A DNA stretch of 12,034 nucleotides from an uncultured Clostridia bacterium (lineage in GTDB: Bacteria > Bacillota > Clostridia > Christensenellales > UBA1242): NCBI GenBank assembly GCA_905236445.1, contig CAJOPQ010000037.1, positions 1-12,034 of the forward strand, in the 5' to 3' direction. This document shows, in pieces, positions 1 through 6,568 of this stretch. Made by a program: the position numbers and the translations under genes. A model generated the notes under the pieces. That model was not told where the DNA came from. It did not search any database and saw nothing but the letters and a program-made list of their open reading frames with translations. The stretch's first letter is position 1. The number at the start of each line of letters is the position of its first letter.

Positions 1-56
1 ATATAGATCGCAAAAGAAAAGAATCTATAAGAAATACAAGAAAAATGCGTTATTGC

Positions 57-100
57 AAAAAAGGAGCTGTTTCCAAAGCTTAAGGAAACAGCCCTTTTTT
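57..100. terminator. Bidirectional intrinsic terminator
   Basis: Arms GCTGTTTCC (66-74) and GGAAACAGC (84-92) pair perfectly around a 9-nt loop. The pairing extends outward through GG/CC and a six-A/six-T run, interrupted by one bulged A at 65. Because an A run precedes and a T run follows, the structure gives a hairpin plus U-tract on both strands. On the minus strand it would end the operon whose last gene stops at 250. On the plus strand it would end an unseen gene to the left of the window. Confidence 0.9.
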
Positions 101-129
101 ATTCTTAATCTATATTATAATTTAATCTC

Positions 130-207
130 CAAACATCAAAGTTTGCTAACTCACAAACCCCGTTGATTGCATCAACTGACTCACAGATTGGATAAACATC
201 AGTTTAT
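130..207. repeat. Three short hairpins with a repeated linker
   Basis: Three perfect inverted repeats follow one another. They are CAAAC/GTTTG (130-134, 141-145), GTTGAT/ATCAAC (162-167, 171-176) and ATAAAC/GTTTAT (192-197, 202-207). After the first and second come near-identical linkers, CTAACTCACAAA (146-157) and CTGACTCACAGA (176-187), spaced 30 nt apart. The stretch lies between the SDR stop at 250 and the terminator at 57-100, so it would form the 3' untranslated region of that operon. The function is unknown. It may be a small structured RNA element or the decayed remains of a gene. Confidence 0.4.
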
Positions 208-249
208 GAGAACTTTCTTCTTACTTTCCTATAATAAATCAAACACAAT

Positions 250-1050
250 CTAGAAATACATCTTTCTAACTGCCCACTCTTTCATCTTTCTTGGCATTAA
301 GTTGAGCAAAAATGTGAATAATTTATATTTTGGTCCAATAACATTTCTTAATTTATAATGTTTTTTTGTTGCAATCTTATATATTTTGTCAGCAACATAA
401 TCTGCACTCATGCCACCCTGTTCGTCTTTTTCCATCTGACCAACACACTTTTCACAAGTTGTAGCATATGGATTGTCTGTATCTAAAGGTTGTTTAGTTC
501 TTGCTCCAGTAAAACCTGTGCTTACATCACCTGGATGTACGCTAAATATCTCAACTCCAAACGCTTTTACCTCTGATCTAGTTGCATCTACAAATGTATC
601 TAGTGCAGCTTTGCTAGCAGAATAAAATGCTTGGAAAGGTAACGCAACAAAACTTCCAACAGAACTAGTGCACACAATTCTCCCCTTTTGTCTTTCTCGC
701 ATATATGGCAGTACAGCCTTAACAATATTGACCGAACCTAAGAAGTTAACGTCCATTATTTTCTTTATCTCATTAACTTCTGCCATCTCGACTGGGCCAC
801 TAATTCCCAATCCGGCGTTGCTAATAACGATATCAATTTTACCCTCTTTTGCAACAATTTCCTTTATTGTATTATTAACAACTTCATAATCTCGCAAATC
901 CAACTTGATATAATTAAGACCATCTAATTCAAAAATTTTTCTACCAATGCCGTATACAATATAACCTTGCTCTATAAATTTCTTGGCAGTGCTAAGACCT
1001 ATTCCGCTAGACGCACCTGTTATCAAGACTACTTTTTTATCATCTTTCAT
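250..1050 (-). CDS. SDR-family NAD(P)-dependent oxidoreductase
   Basis: This is a classical short-chain dehydrogenase/reductase of 266 residues. It is a Rossmann-fold enzyme that moves hydride between NAD(P)H and a carbonyl or alcohol; the substrate cannot be read from the sequence. Visible motifs are the cofactor loop TGASSGIG (11-18), NAG (78-80), the active-site Ser (129-130) and the YxxxK pair Tyr143/Lys147, followed by PG (173-174). The basic C-terminal tail is longer than in FabG and fits SDRs that contact membranes or lipid substrates, which is inference. Two ATGs exist. The one at 1056 directly abuts the AGAGGA site (1057-1062) and overlaps the upstream stop, whereas the one at 1050 has a 6-nt spacer, so I chose 1050. 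The gene begins 2 nt after the YbhN-type gene and should be translationally coupled to it. Confidence 0.85.
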   Translation of the reverse strand: MKDDKKVVLITGASSGIGLSTAKKFIEQGYIVYGIGRKIFELDGLNYIKLDLRDYEVVNNTIKEIVAKEGKIDIVISNAGLGISGPVEMAEVNEIKKIMDVNFLGSVNIVKAVLPYMRERQKGRIVCTSSVGSFVALPFQAFYSASKAALDTFVDATRSEVKAFGVEIFSVHPGDVSTGFTGARTKQPLDTDNPYATTCEKCVGQMEKDEQGGMSADYVADKIYKIATKKHYKLRNVIGPKYKLFTFLLNLMPRKMKEWAVRKMYF

Positions 1051-1052
1051 GT

Positions 1053-2336
1053 TCATTCCTCTTTCTCAATTGATATATTTTGTGCATCTACCACATTCTT
1101 CTTATGTTGCTTAGACGCTACAATACTATCAGAAATTGTGAAAATTAATCCGATGATAATAATGCCATAATAAGTAAATAATCTCCAGAATAGCATAGCC
1201 CAGAAACGCATATCGTCCTTAAATAACAATCCAAATAATCCAATAAACGACAATTCTGCCGCGCCAGATCCACCAGGAAGTGGGAATAGGCTAACTGCTG
1301 CTTCACACAGTATGGACAAACATACAATCTCAACCCAACTGGTTGGAGTCGCACCTTCTAGAATTGCGGCATAATTAAATGCAAGGTATATAAAATATGC
1401 AATTAGCGCATTAAGCACAATATTAAGAATTGCCAACAGAATCTGCACGATAAGTTGTACAGGGCTCTTCAACGACTTCTTGATGCTCGTCTGATAATTA
1501 GCAAAAGTCTCATGAGATTTGGCATAGGCCTTGTCATAATTCTTAATTATATGAACTTTCTTCAATAGTTTCAGTATGCCTGTCAATATCTTACCACCAA
1601 GCTTGTTATTGACTGACATAAGGAGAATAAAAGAAAACATCAATATGTTGCCAGCTATTCCAAGCCATGCTAAGTATTTCACAACGCTTCCAACATTAGC
1701 AATTTTTACAGGCAAGATTACTACTATAATAGATATAATGCAGAAAGACACTTGCCAGAATAGATGCCTTGTAAGAGGTATACCTGTAGCTGTATCAGCT
1801 GAAAAACCATTCTTGCTAAGATAATATATCTGGAATGGTTGACCACCTGATCCAAAAGGAGTTAAACAATCCCAATATCTGCCATTTATAGCGACTTTGA
1901 GAGATAACCAAGGACGCCTCTGGCCTGTGGCATTCTTTGTTATTAAGTAAAGCTTATATCCTTCTATTATAAGAATGAGGCACATCAATCCTAGAGCAAC
2001 AAAAAGAAATCTATAATAAGGACCTTCTGCAAAAAGTTCACTTATTGGTCTAACACCGCCATCTACAGAATTTTTGATAAATATAACGGCTACTATAATT
2101 ATATTCAGCAAGATAAACAACCAACTAAATAGTTGTTTGTTTATCTTCTTTTTCTTCTTCTCAATTTTTGGTTTTGACTCCTCGATTGCTACGATATTAT
2201 CTTCGTTAGAGTCATTGTATACGTCTTGTGGAAATATTTTGAGATAGGAAAAAATACTGGTTTCTGCATCAAAATCATGTTTTGCTTTGATATTAAGATT
2301 TATTTTTTTTAGTATACTACGCTTTGCCTCTTTCAT
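1053..2336 (-). CDS. YbhN/UPF0104-family integral membrane protein with extended N-terminus
   Basis: This 427-residue protein belongs to the lysylphosphatidylglycerol synthase TM-region (flippase-like, YbhN/UPF0104) family. Family hallmarks are the segment TPFGSGGQPFQIYYL (159-173) and FPLPGGSGAAEL (351-362). Hydrophobic segments lie at about 69-88, 109-131, 192-211, 220-241, 293-320, 333-350, 358-373 and 378-402. There is no C-terminal aminoacyl-transferase domain as in full MprF, so it is a membrane-only member, and lipid translocation is the usual family suggestion. The first 66 residues are hydrophilic, charged and end in a run of lysines. They precede the first membrane helix and are additional to the usual core. 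No good Shine-Dalgarno sequence stands before the ATG at 2336, but no other ATG precedes the membrane core. It heads an operon with the SDR gene. Confidence 0.88.
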   Translation of the reverse strand: MKEAKRSILKKINLNIKAKHDFDAETSIFSYLKIFPQDVYNDSNEDNIVAIEESKPKIEKKKKKINKQLFSWLFILLNIIIVAVIFIKNSVDGGVRPISELFAEGPYYRFLFVALGLMCLILIIEGYKLYLITKNATGQRRPWLSLKVAINGRYWDCLTPFGSGGQPFQIYYLSKNGFSADTATGIPLTRHLFWQVSFCIISIIVVILPVKIANVGSVVKYLAWLGIAGNILMFSFILLMSVNNKLGGKILTGILKLLKKVHIIKNYDKAYAKSHETFANYQTSIKKSLKSPVQLIVQILLAILNIVLNALIAYFIYLAFNYAAILEGATPTSWVEIVCLSILCEAAVSLFPLPGGSGAAELSFIGLFGLLFKDDMRFWAMLFWRLFTYYGIIIIGLIFTISDSIVASKQHKKNVVDAQNISIEKEE

Positions 2337-2373
2337 TACAAAATATTTTCCAATTATAAAGATTAACAGGTTA

Positions 2374-2384
2374 ATTATATCACA
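2374..2384 (-). promoter_or_regulatory. Extended -10 promoter for the YbhN-type operon
   Basis: On the minus strand the sequence TGTGATATAAT contains a perfect TATAAT (2374-2379) with the extended-10 TG one base upstream. No convincing -35 box lies 16-18 nt upstream, only a T-rich run, which is typical for extended -10 promoters. Transcription would start near 2367 and leave a leader of about 30 nt before the ATG at 2336. Confidence 0.6.
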
Positions 2385-2398
2385 GAGTAAAAATAATA

Positions 2399-2436
2399 AA
2401 AAACAAATTGTCTTATAATTTATTACAAATGTTTTT
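2399..2436 (-). terminator. Weak AT-only hairpin after the phosphatase gene
   Basis: AAAAAC (2399-2404) pairs with GTTTTT (2431-2436), and an inner TTGT/ACAA pairing is offset by a bulge. In the minus-strand transcript the hairpin is followed by a U-rich run. The stem has almost no G-C pairs, so termination here would be weak. It is the only candidate between the phosphatase stop (2441) and the next promoter. Confidence 0.25.
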
Positions 2437-2440
2437 ATGA

Positions 2441-3583
2441 TTATTTCTTTCCAATAAGAATCAAAGGCACTTCTACTTCCTGCTTAGTCAACCCAGAATG
2501 ATGACCTTTGAAAACAAACAAATTATCATCAGTATCTTTCGTAGTATATTGAATGATAGAATTGCCAACACCTATCGCCACGAAATCACCTAAATATTTG
2601 TCCAAATATTCAGTTGCTGGTCCAAAAAATTTCTTTTTTATTATAGTCTGTTTTGTATACAAGACAAATTCATTGCCAAAATATTTAGTAAATAATTTGT
2701 AGAATTCTACTCTTTTGCCGTCTTTAACTCTAAACGACACAGCTCTCGCATCTAAATATGGAGGACAAGTCAATAGTTCACAAATATCTGGGTATTTGTG
2801 TAAATATATCCTGTTGTCTATATCTATCTGACCATGGTCTGCACTAACTATAATTAGAGTATCATGCATTTCGTTAACAAAATCTTCAAATTTGGCATTT
2901 ATACTTTTCAGAAAATTCCTACATTCATTAGAACTTGGACCAAACTCATGCATTATATTATCTGGGCTTTCGTGATAACAATACACGAAATTATATTTGT
3001 TGTTAGAACAAATTTTGGACATTTTTGCAAACATGTCTTTATCTGATGTATATCCAAAATGTTTTTTGCTGTTTTGTGCAATCTTCTTAGGATATAGCGA
3101 ATATGATTCATATTTTCCAGCCTTGTCAATTTTGTCAAATATTGTATCTACAGGCAGGACTTTTCTCACATATCCAACCTCATCAATTGGGGTTTGCAAG
3201 AAAGACTCTTTGTTAGAGAATAAGTCTATAACTTGTCCCTTGTCCTCGAAATACATATTCCAACCCAACCAACCATGTTCGCTAGGGAATTGGCAAGTAA
3301 GATACGTTGTGGTCGCTGCTGTAGTTGTTGGCGGAAACACACTATGAACAGTGTCTTTAATAGAATCACGCAAAATATCTCCTTCGTCTAACATTTTGTT
3401 AGCAATACTTTTACCAAAACCATCTAGTAAAACAAAAATAATGTTCTTATATTTTTTTCTCAACTCTTTCTTTAATGTTAGATTGATAGGATAAGAATTC
3501 TTAACACCAACATAATCTAATATAGTAGATGTAATCCCGATAATACTATGTTTATAATTTGGTTTGAATATCTTGTTTGACAT
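2441..3583 (-). CDS. Alkaline phosphatase superfamily protein (PF01663-like phosphodiesterase/pyrophosphatase)
   Basis: This 380-residue hydrolase has a two-metal active site. Visible elements in order are LLDGFG with metal ligand Asp54, the nucleophile region FPPTTTA (Thr within 86-88), a YHESPDNIMHEFG segment with Asp208 and His212, SADHG with Asp249-His250, and GHHSG with His361/362. This is the layout of type I phosphodiesterase/nucleotide pyrophosphatases. There is no signal peptide or membrane helix, so the enzyme should be cytosolic, whereas many relatives are exported. The substrate is not determinable. The ATG at 3583 is preceded by GGAAGGA with an 8-nt spacer. The upstream in-frame ATG at 3607 and TTG at 3616 lack a ribosome site, so the start is 3583. 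It stands alone between terminators, and no strong promoter was recognised for it. Confidence 0.85.
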   Translation of the reverse strand: MSNKIFKPNYKHSIIGITSTILDYVGVKNSYPINLTLKKELRKKYKNIIFVLLDGFGKSIANKMLDEGDILRDSIKDTVHSVFPPTTTAATTTYLTCQFPSEHGWLGWNMYFEDKGQVIDLFSNKESFLQTPIDEVGYVRKVLPVDTIFDKIDKAGKYESYSLYPKKIAQNSKKHFGYTSDKDMFAKMSKICSNNKYNFVYCYHESPDNIMHEFGPSSNECRNFLKSINAKFEDFVNEMHDTLIIVSADHGQIDIDNRIYLHKYPDICELLTCPPYLDARAVSFRVKDGKRVEFYKLFTKYFGNEFVLYTKQTIIKKKFFGPATEYLDKYLGDFVAIGVGNSIIQYTTKDTDDNLFVFKGHHSGLTKQEVEVPLILIGKK

Positions 3584-3648
3584 TACATTTTTCCTTCCAT
3601 TTATCATATTTAACAAGTCAAATAATTACTATACATAGGCAATATAAC

Positions 3649-3682
3649 AAAAAAAGTCTTTTTTTCAAAACGAAAAAAGACT
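3649..3682 (-). terminator. Intrinsic terminator of the FabG-like gene
   Basis: In the minus-strand transcript AGTCTTTTTTC pairs with GAAAAAAAGACT (one extra A) around a short T-rich loop, followed by a seven-T run (3655 down to 3649). The plus-strand reading lacks a T-run, so it acts only for the gene ending at 3709. Confidence 0.75.
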
Positions 3683-3708
3683 CTTTGAATAATTATGCCA
3701 ATGTCTAA

Positions 3709-4449
3709 CTAATCGCCATAATATCCACCATTGACTTTGATTATCTGATTGTTAATATAGCTTGCCTTATCACTTGCAAGAAATTCAACAATATTTGCCA
3801 CATCTTGTTCTGTTCCAGCACGCTTCAATAACACTTTGTCCACTTCTGTTGCAATAAATTCTTCGTCCATATCTTTTGTCTCACTCTCGGTTGCTATGAA
3901 ACCGGGAGCAATGGCGTTGACATTAACATATGGGGCAAATTGTATAGCAAGATTGTGTGTAAGACTGTCTAGTCCTGCTTTGGAGGCATCATATTCTACA
4001 CACATTGGAAAATATGTGTTATCTCCATTAGTCGATGATATATTGATTATCTTGCCATACTTGTTATTAAACATTATTTGTCCAACTAGTTTACTAACAT
4101 TAAAGGTCCCAACTAAGTTAGTAGCCAACACTCTGTTAAAAGTATTAGCCGTTTTGTCTGCAAATAAAGAATCATTAGTAGTTGCCGCATTATTGACTAA
4201 TACATCTATACTTCCATATTTGGCAATGATAGAATCTATCATTTTGGCCACTTGCCTTTCATTAGATATGTCTGCCTTAACAAAATAGCTAACAAGTCCC
4301 TTATTATCGAATTCTTGTTGCAAAGATTTTGCAAGATTCCCAGACTTATTATAATTTACAACGACAATATATCCACTTTCTGCAAAATTCTTGGCAATCT
4401 GTCTGCCAATCCCTCTTGCGCCACCAGTAATTAATACAACTTTTTCCAT
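3709..4449 (-). CDS. FabG-like SDR reductase downstream of efp (possible EF-P 5-aminopentanone reductase)
   Basis: This 246-residue classical SDR has TGGARGIG (8-15), Asp60, NNA (86-88), Asn111, Ser138/139, Tyr153 and Lys157, and the FabG-type C-terminal VNGG (239-242). All catalytic tetrad residues (Asn, Ser, Tyr, Lys) are present. An NYNKS segment (32-36) after the second strand fits an NADP(H)-preferring FabG relative. A GGAG site 8 nt before the ATG at 4449 supports the start. The gene lies 42 nt after the canonical efp stop, on the same strand. In Bacillus subtilis the SDR YmfI reduces 5-aminopentanone on EF-P Lys32, so this neighbour is a candidate for that step. That is inference from context. 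A general 3-oxoacyl-ACP reductase or another SDR cannot be excluded, and no other fatty-acid gene is nearby. Confidence 0.8.
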   Translation of the reverse strand: MEKVVLITGGARGIGRQIAKNFAESGYIVVVNYNKSGNLAKSLQQEFDNKGLVSYFVKADISNERQVAKMIDSIIAKYGSIDVLVNNAATTNDSLFADKTANTFNRVLATNLVGTFNVSKLVGQIMFNNKYGKIINISSTNGDNTYFPMCVEYDASKAGLDSLTHNLAIQFAPYVNVNAIAPGFIATESETKDMDEEFIATEVDKVLLKRAGTEQDVANIVEFLASDKASYINNQIIKVNGGYYGD

Positions 4450-4472
4450 ATATCTTGCTCCATTTGTTTTCC

Positions 4473-4499
4473 AAAAAAAAGGACTTAAAAATTAAGCCC
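4473..4499 (-). terminator. Intrinsic terminator between efp and the FabG-like gene
   Basis: In the minus-strand RNA GGGCTTAA (4499-4492) pairs with TTAAGTCC (4488-4481) around a 3-nt loop, with one G-U wobble, and is followed by eight Us (4480-4473). The efp stop codon (4492-4494) is inside the stem. The Shine-Dalgarno sequence of the next gene starts only about 12 nt further on. Confidence 0.75.
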
Positions 4500-5049
4500 T
4501 AGAATAATATTTGCCATCAGCAGAAGTAACAATAATCTTCTCGCCTTCTTCTATAAATAGTGGAACTTTGACTAACATACCAGTCTCTGTGTAAGCATCT
4601 TTAGTTGCATTGGTACTAGTATTACCTTTAGTTGCAGGCTCGCAAGTTACAACAGTAAATACAATCTTTTCTGGCAAAGCAATACCTAATAGTTCGTTAC
4701 CATATCTAGTAATCTCTACTTCCATATTCTCAATAAGATAATTTTTCTTATCTCCAACCTGCTCTGCACTTAGTTCGAATTGATCATAAGTACTTGTATC
4801 CATGAAATTATATGTTCCATTATCTTCATACAAATATTGTACTCTGATTTTCTCTATTCTTGCCTCTTCGAACTTAATATTAGTATTGAATGTTCTCTCT
4901 AGTGTTGCACCAGTTCTTAAGTTCTGCAACTTCGTCTTCATAAAAGCAGAACCTTTACCAGGTTTTACATGCAAAAATTCAACTACTTGGAAAATATTTC
5001 CATCAATTAATAATGTCATTCCGTTCTTAATATCATTTACGTCTACCAT
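4492..5049 (-). CDS. efp: Translation elongation factor P
   Basis: This is canonical EF-P of 185 residues, the family's usual length. EF-P enters the ribosomal E site and relieves stalling at consecutive prolines. Domain I carries the loop HVKPGKGSAF with the tip lysine at residue 32, the position modified in B. subtilis. Domain II includes VQYLYEDNGTYNFMDTSTYDQ (70-90). Domain III fits the EF-P signature, K150-x-A-x4-G157-x2-V-x-VP-x2-I-x2-G169, and the protein ends in the typical YYSRA. An AGAGGA site 8 nt before the ATG at 5049 fixes the start. A longer frame from a TTG at 5067 has no ribosome site. It is first in a possible two-gene unit with the FabG-like gene, and no genM/earP-type modification gene is visible here. 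Confidence 0.97.
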   Translation of the reverse strand: MVDVNDIKNGMTLLIDGNIFQVVEFLHVKPGKGSAFMKTKLQNLRTGATLERTFNTNIKFEEARIEKIRVQYLYEDNGTYNFMDTSTYDQFELSAEQVGDKKNYLIENMEVEITRYGNELLGIALPEKIVFTVVTCEPATKGNTSTNATKDAYTETGMLVKVPLFIEEGEKIIVTSADGKYYSRA

Positions 5050-5082
5050 ATTTATTATCCTCTTCAATTAAATTACCTATTT

Positions 5083-5140
5083 ATTCTAACCGATTTGCAT
5101 TACAGTTGTCAATTGTATTTCTATAAAAATTTTTTAATTT
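5083..5140 (-). promoter_or_regulatory. efp promoter with AT-rich UP-like element
   Basis: A perfect -35 TTGACA (5107-5112, minus strand) and -10 TAGAAT (5083-5088) are separated by 18 nt. Upstream of the -35 lies an A/T-tract block (about 5113-5140) that resembles an UP element. Transcription would begin near 5076 and leave a leader of about 26 nt containing the AGAGGA site. Confidence 0.75.
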
Positions 5141-5218
5141 TGCATAAACATGCTATTCTGCATACCCCTATTATGTTAATATTCTATATTATTGTTTGAT
5201 AAATATTTTCTTTTTCTA

Positions 5219-5247
5219 TTTACAAATGCCTTGCAAAATAGTACAAT
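5219..5247 (+). promoter_or_regulatory. Promoter of the methionine gamma-lyase-family gene
   Basis: TTTACA (5219-5224) and TACAAT (5242-5247) are separated by exactly 17 nt and each matches the consensus at five of six positions. The predicted transcription start (about 5253-5255) coincides with the GGAG ribosome site (5254-5257), so the leader would be only about 10 nt. A start further upstream is possible but I found no better pair of boxes. Confidence 0.45.
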
Positions 5248-5263
5248 ACAATCGGAGAAAATT

Positions 5264-6514
5264 ATGGATAATATATACAAAATCGATGAAAAGTTAATAA
5301 ATATGGCAACCGTTGTTGAACAAGAGATACAGCCATATTTCAACAAAGCAGAACAAATATGTCTTAGTTGCAGTGCAAAGGTGCTTAAAGCATTTCAAGA
5401 CAACAAAGTCTCAACTAATGATTTTGGCGAAATTACTGGTTATGGTTTTACTGACGATGGAAGAGACAAATTGGAGCGAATATATGCTCAAATATTTAGA
5501 GCAGAAGATGCTCTTGTTAGACCTCAAATTATGTCTGGCACACACGCTTTGTCTCTTACGTTCTTTGGATTGCTTAAACATGGCGACACAATGATATCTA
5601 TATCAGGCGAGCCATATGATTCATTAAGGAGTCTAATTGGCATAGAGGGAAATAGTAGGAATTCTTTAATTAAGCATGGTATAAAATACGAAGAAATTGA
5701 TCTAATTAACAATGATTTTGATATTCCAACAATTCAAAAAAGACTTAGCAGACAAGATGTCAGATTGGTCGAAATACAGCGTAGTCGAGGATATAGCCTA
5801 AGATCTAGTCTTAGTATAGACAAAATAGAAAAAGTTTGCCAAGCAATAAGGCAAGTTAACAAAGATGTTATCATAATGGTAGACAACTGCTATGGCGATC
5901 TTGTGGAAGAAAGGGAACCAATCGAAGTGGGTGCAAATATAATTGTTGGCTCTTTGATGAAAAATCTAGGTGGTGGCATAGCAAAGACTGGTGGATATAT
6001 TGTTGGTGACAAATTGCTAATAGAAGATATAGCCGAGCATTTCTCTGCACCTTGTATAGGCAAAAATTTAGGTGCCAATCTTAATCAAAATTTAAACTTC
6101 TACAAAGGACTATATCTAGCCCCAAATGTTGTCAAAAATAGTGTAAAAACAATGATTTTTGCGAGCGCTATGCTAGAGAAATTGGGATACACTGTCGATC
6201 CAAAATCAAACGATGAGCGAACAGATATAATACAGACTATAACACTTGAGACTCCAGATAATCTTGTAAATTTCTGCAAAGGCATTCAGAAAGGTAGTCC
6301 AGTAGACAGTTTTGTAACACCAATTCCTGCACCTATGGACGGATATGCAGATGAGGAAGTTATGGCTGGAGGAAGCTTCATATCTGGATCAACTATTGAA
6401 CTTAGTTGCGATGGGCCAATGAGAAAACCATATATTGGCTACATGCAAGGTGGTCTTACTTATGAATATGGTAAGTTAGGAATACTGATAGCACTAAATG
6501 AAATAATTAAATAA
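5264..6514 (+). CDS. PLP-dependent methionine gamma-lyase / aluminium-resistance family protein
   Basis: This 416-residue fold-type I PLP enzyme belongs to the family usually annotated as methionine gamma-lyase family or aluminium resistance protein (PF06838, YnbB-like). Evidence is MSGTHAL (90-96), the VDNCYGDLVE segment with PLP-ring Asp207, the GSLMKNLGGG segment with the presumed Schiff-base lysine Lys233, and the C-terminal VTPIPAPMDGYADEEVMAGGSF-type region (351-372). Family members probably act on sulphur amino acids, but the true substrate is poorly defined. GGAG with a 6-nt spacer places the start at the ATG at 5264. An in-frame ATG at 5192 would add 24 hydrophobic residues without a ribosome site. 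It diverges from efp and converges on the EF-P-like gene, sharing a terminator with the latter. Confidence 0.92.
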   Translation: MDNIYKIDEKLINMATVVEQEIQPYFNKAEQICLSCSAKVLKAFQDNKVSTNDFGEITGYGFTDDGRDKLERIYAQIFRAEDALVRPQIMSGTHALSLTFFGLLKHGDTMISISGEPYDSLRSLIGIEGNSRNSLIKHGIKYEEIDLINNDFDIPTIQKRLSRQDVRLVEIQRSRGYSLRSSLSIDKIEKVCQAIRQVNKDVIIMVDNCYGDLVEEREPIEVGANIIVGSLMKNLGGGIAKTGGYIVGDKLLIEDIAEHFSAPCIGKNLGANLNQNLNFYKGLYLAPNVVKNSVKTMIFASAMLEKLGYTVDPKSNDERTDIIQTITLETPDNLVNFCKGIQKGSPVDSFVTPIPAPMDGYADEEVMAGGSFISGSTIELSCDGPMRKPYIGYMQGGLTYEYGKLGILIALNEIIK

Positions 6515-6515
6515 C

Positions 6516-6568
6516 AAAAAAAACTAGAATATTTACGCTAAATTGTGCGTTTATAATTCTAGTTTTTT
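6516..6568. terminator. Shared bidirectional terminator between convergent genes
   Basis: A perfect 13-bp inverted repeat, AAAAAACTAGAAT (6518-6530) and ATTCTAGTTTTTT (6556-6568), encloses an internal ACGC/GCGT stem separated by an unpaired AT bubble. The A run on the left and the T run on the right give a U-tract for both directions. It follows the plus-strand stop by 1 nt and overlaps the stop codon of the EF-P-like gene (6567-6569). Confidence 0.85.

Noticed and set aside
3..83. Plus-strand open frame of 26 lysine/arginine-rich codons from the window edge, ending in TAA
   Set aside because: It could be the tail of a gene starting before the window, but its stop is in the loop of the terminator, the composition is just A-rich, and no motif is recognisable.
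105..203. A 32-codon minus-strand frame with protein-like composition, between the SDR and the terminator
   Set aside because: It opens right after a stop, has no ATG, GTG or TTG in frame and no ribosome site, and the same bases are explained by the hairpin and linker repeats. A gene remnant remains possible but cannot be supported.
1053..1055. Possibility that TGA encodes tryptophan (Mycoplasma-type code), given the low GC
   Set aside because: TGA ends two genes exactly at overlaps with the next start (1053-1055 and 10746-10748), where the proteins reach their expected ends, and the tryptophans I checked are encoded by TGG.
3836..4288. 150-codon plus-strand frame antisense to the FabG-like gene
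   Set aside because: It lies wholly within a well-supported SDR gene, has no family motif and no promoter or ribosome site.
5107..5164. TGCATA direct repeats (5141-5146, 5159-5164) and GCAT-N4-ATGC in the efp/PLP-gene divergent region as an operator
   Set aside because: The elements are short, within what an AT-rich spacer yields by chance, and are not placed over either predicted promoter.
5192..5263. 24-residue hydrophobic N-terminal extension of the PLP enzyme, which could look like a signal peptide
   Set aside because: The ATG at 5192 has no ribosome site, the predicted promoter lies after it, and GGAG sits 6 nt before the ATG at 5264. PLP enzymes of this family are cytosolic.
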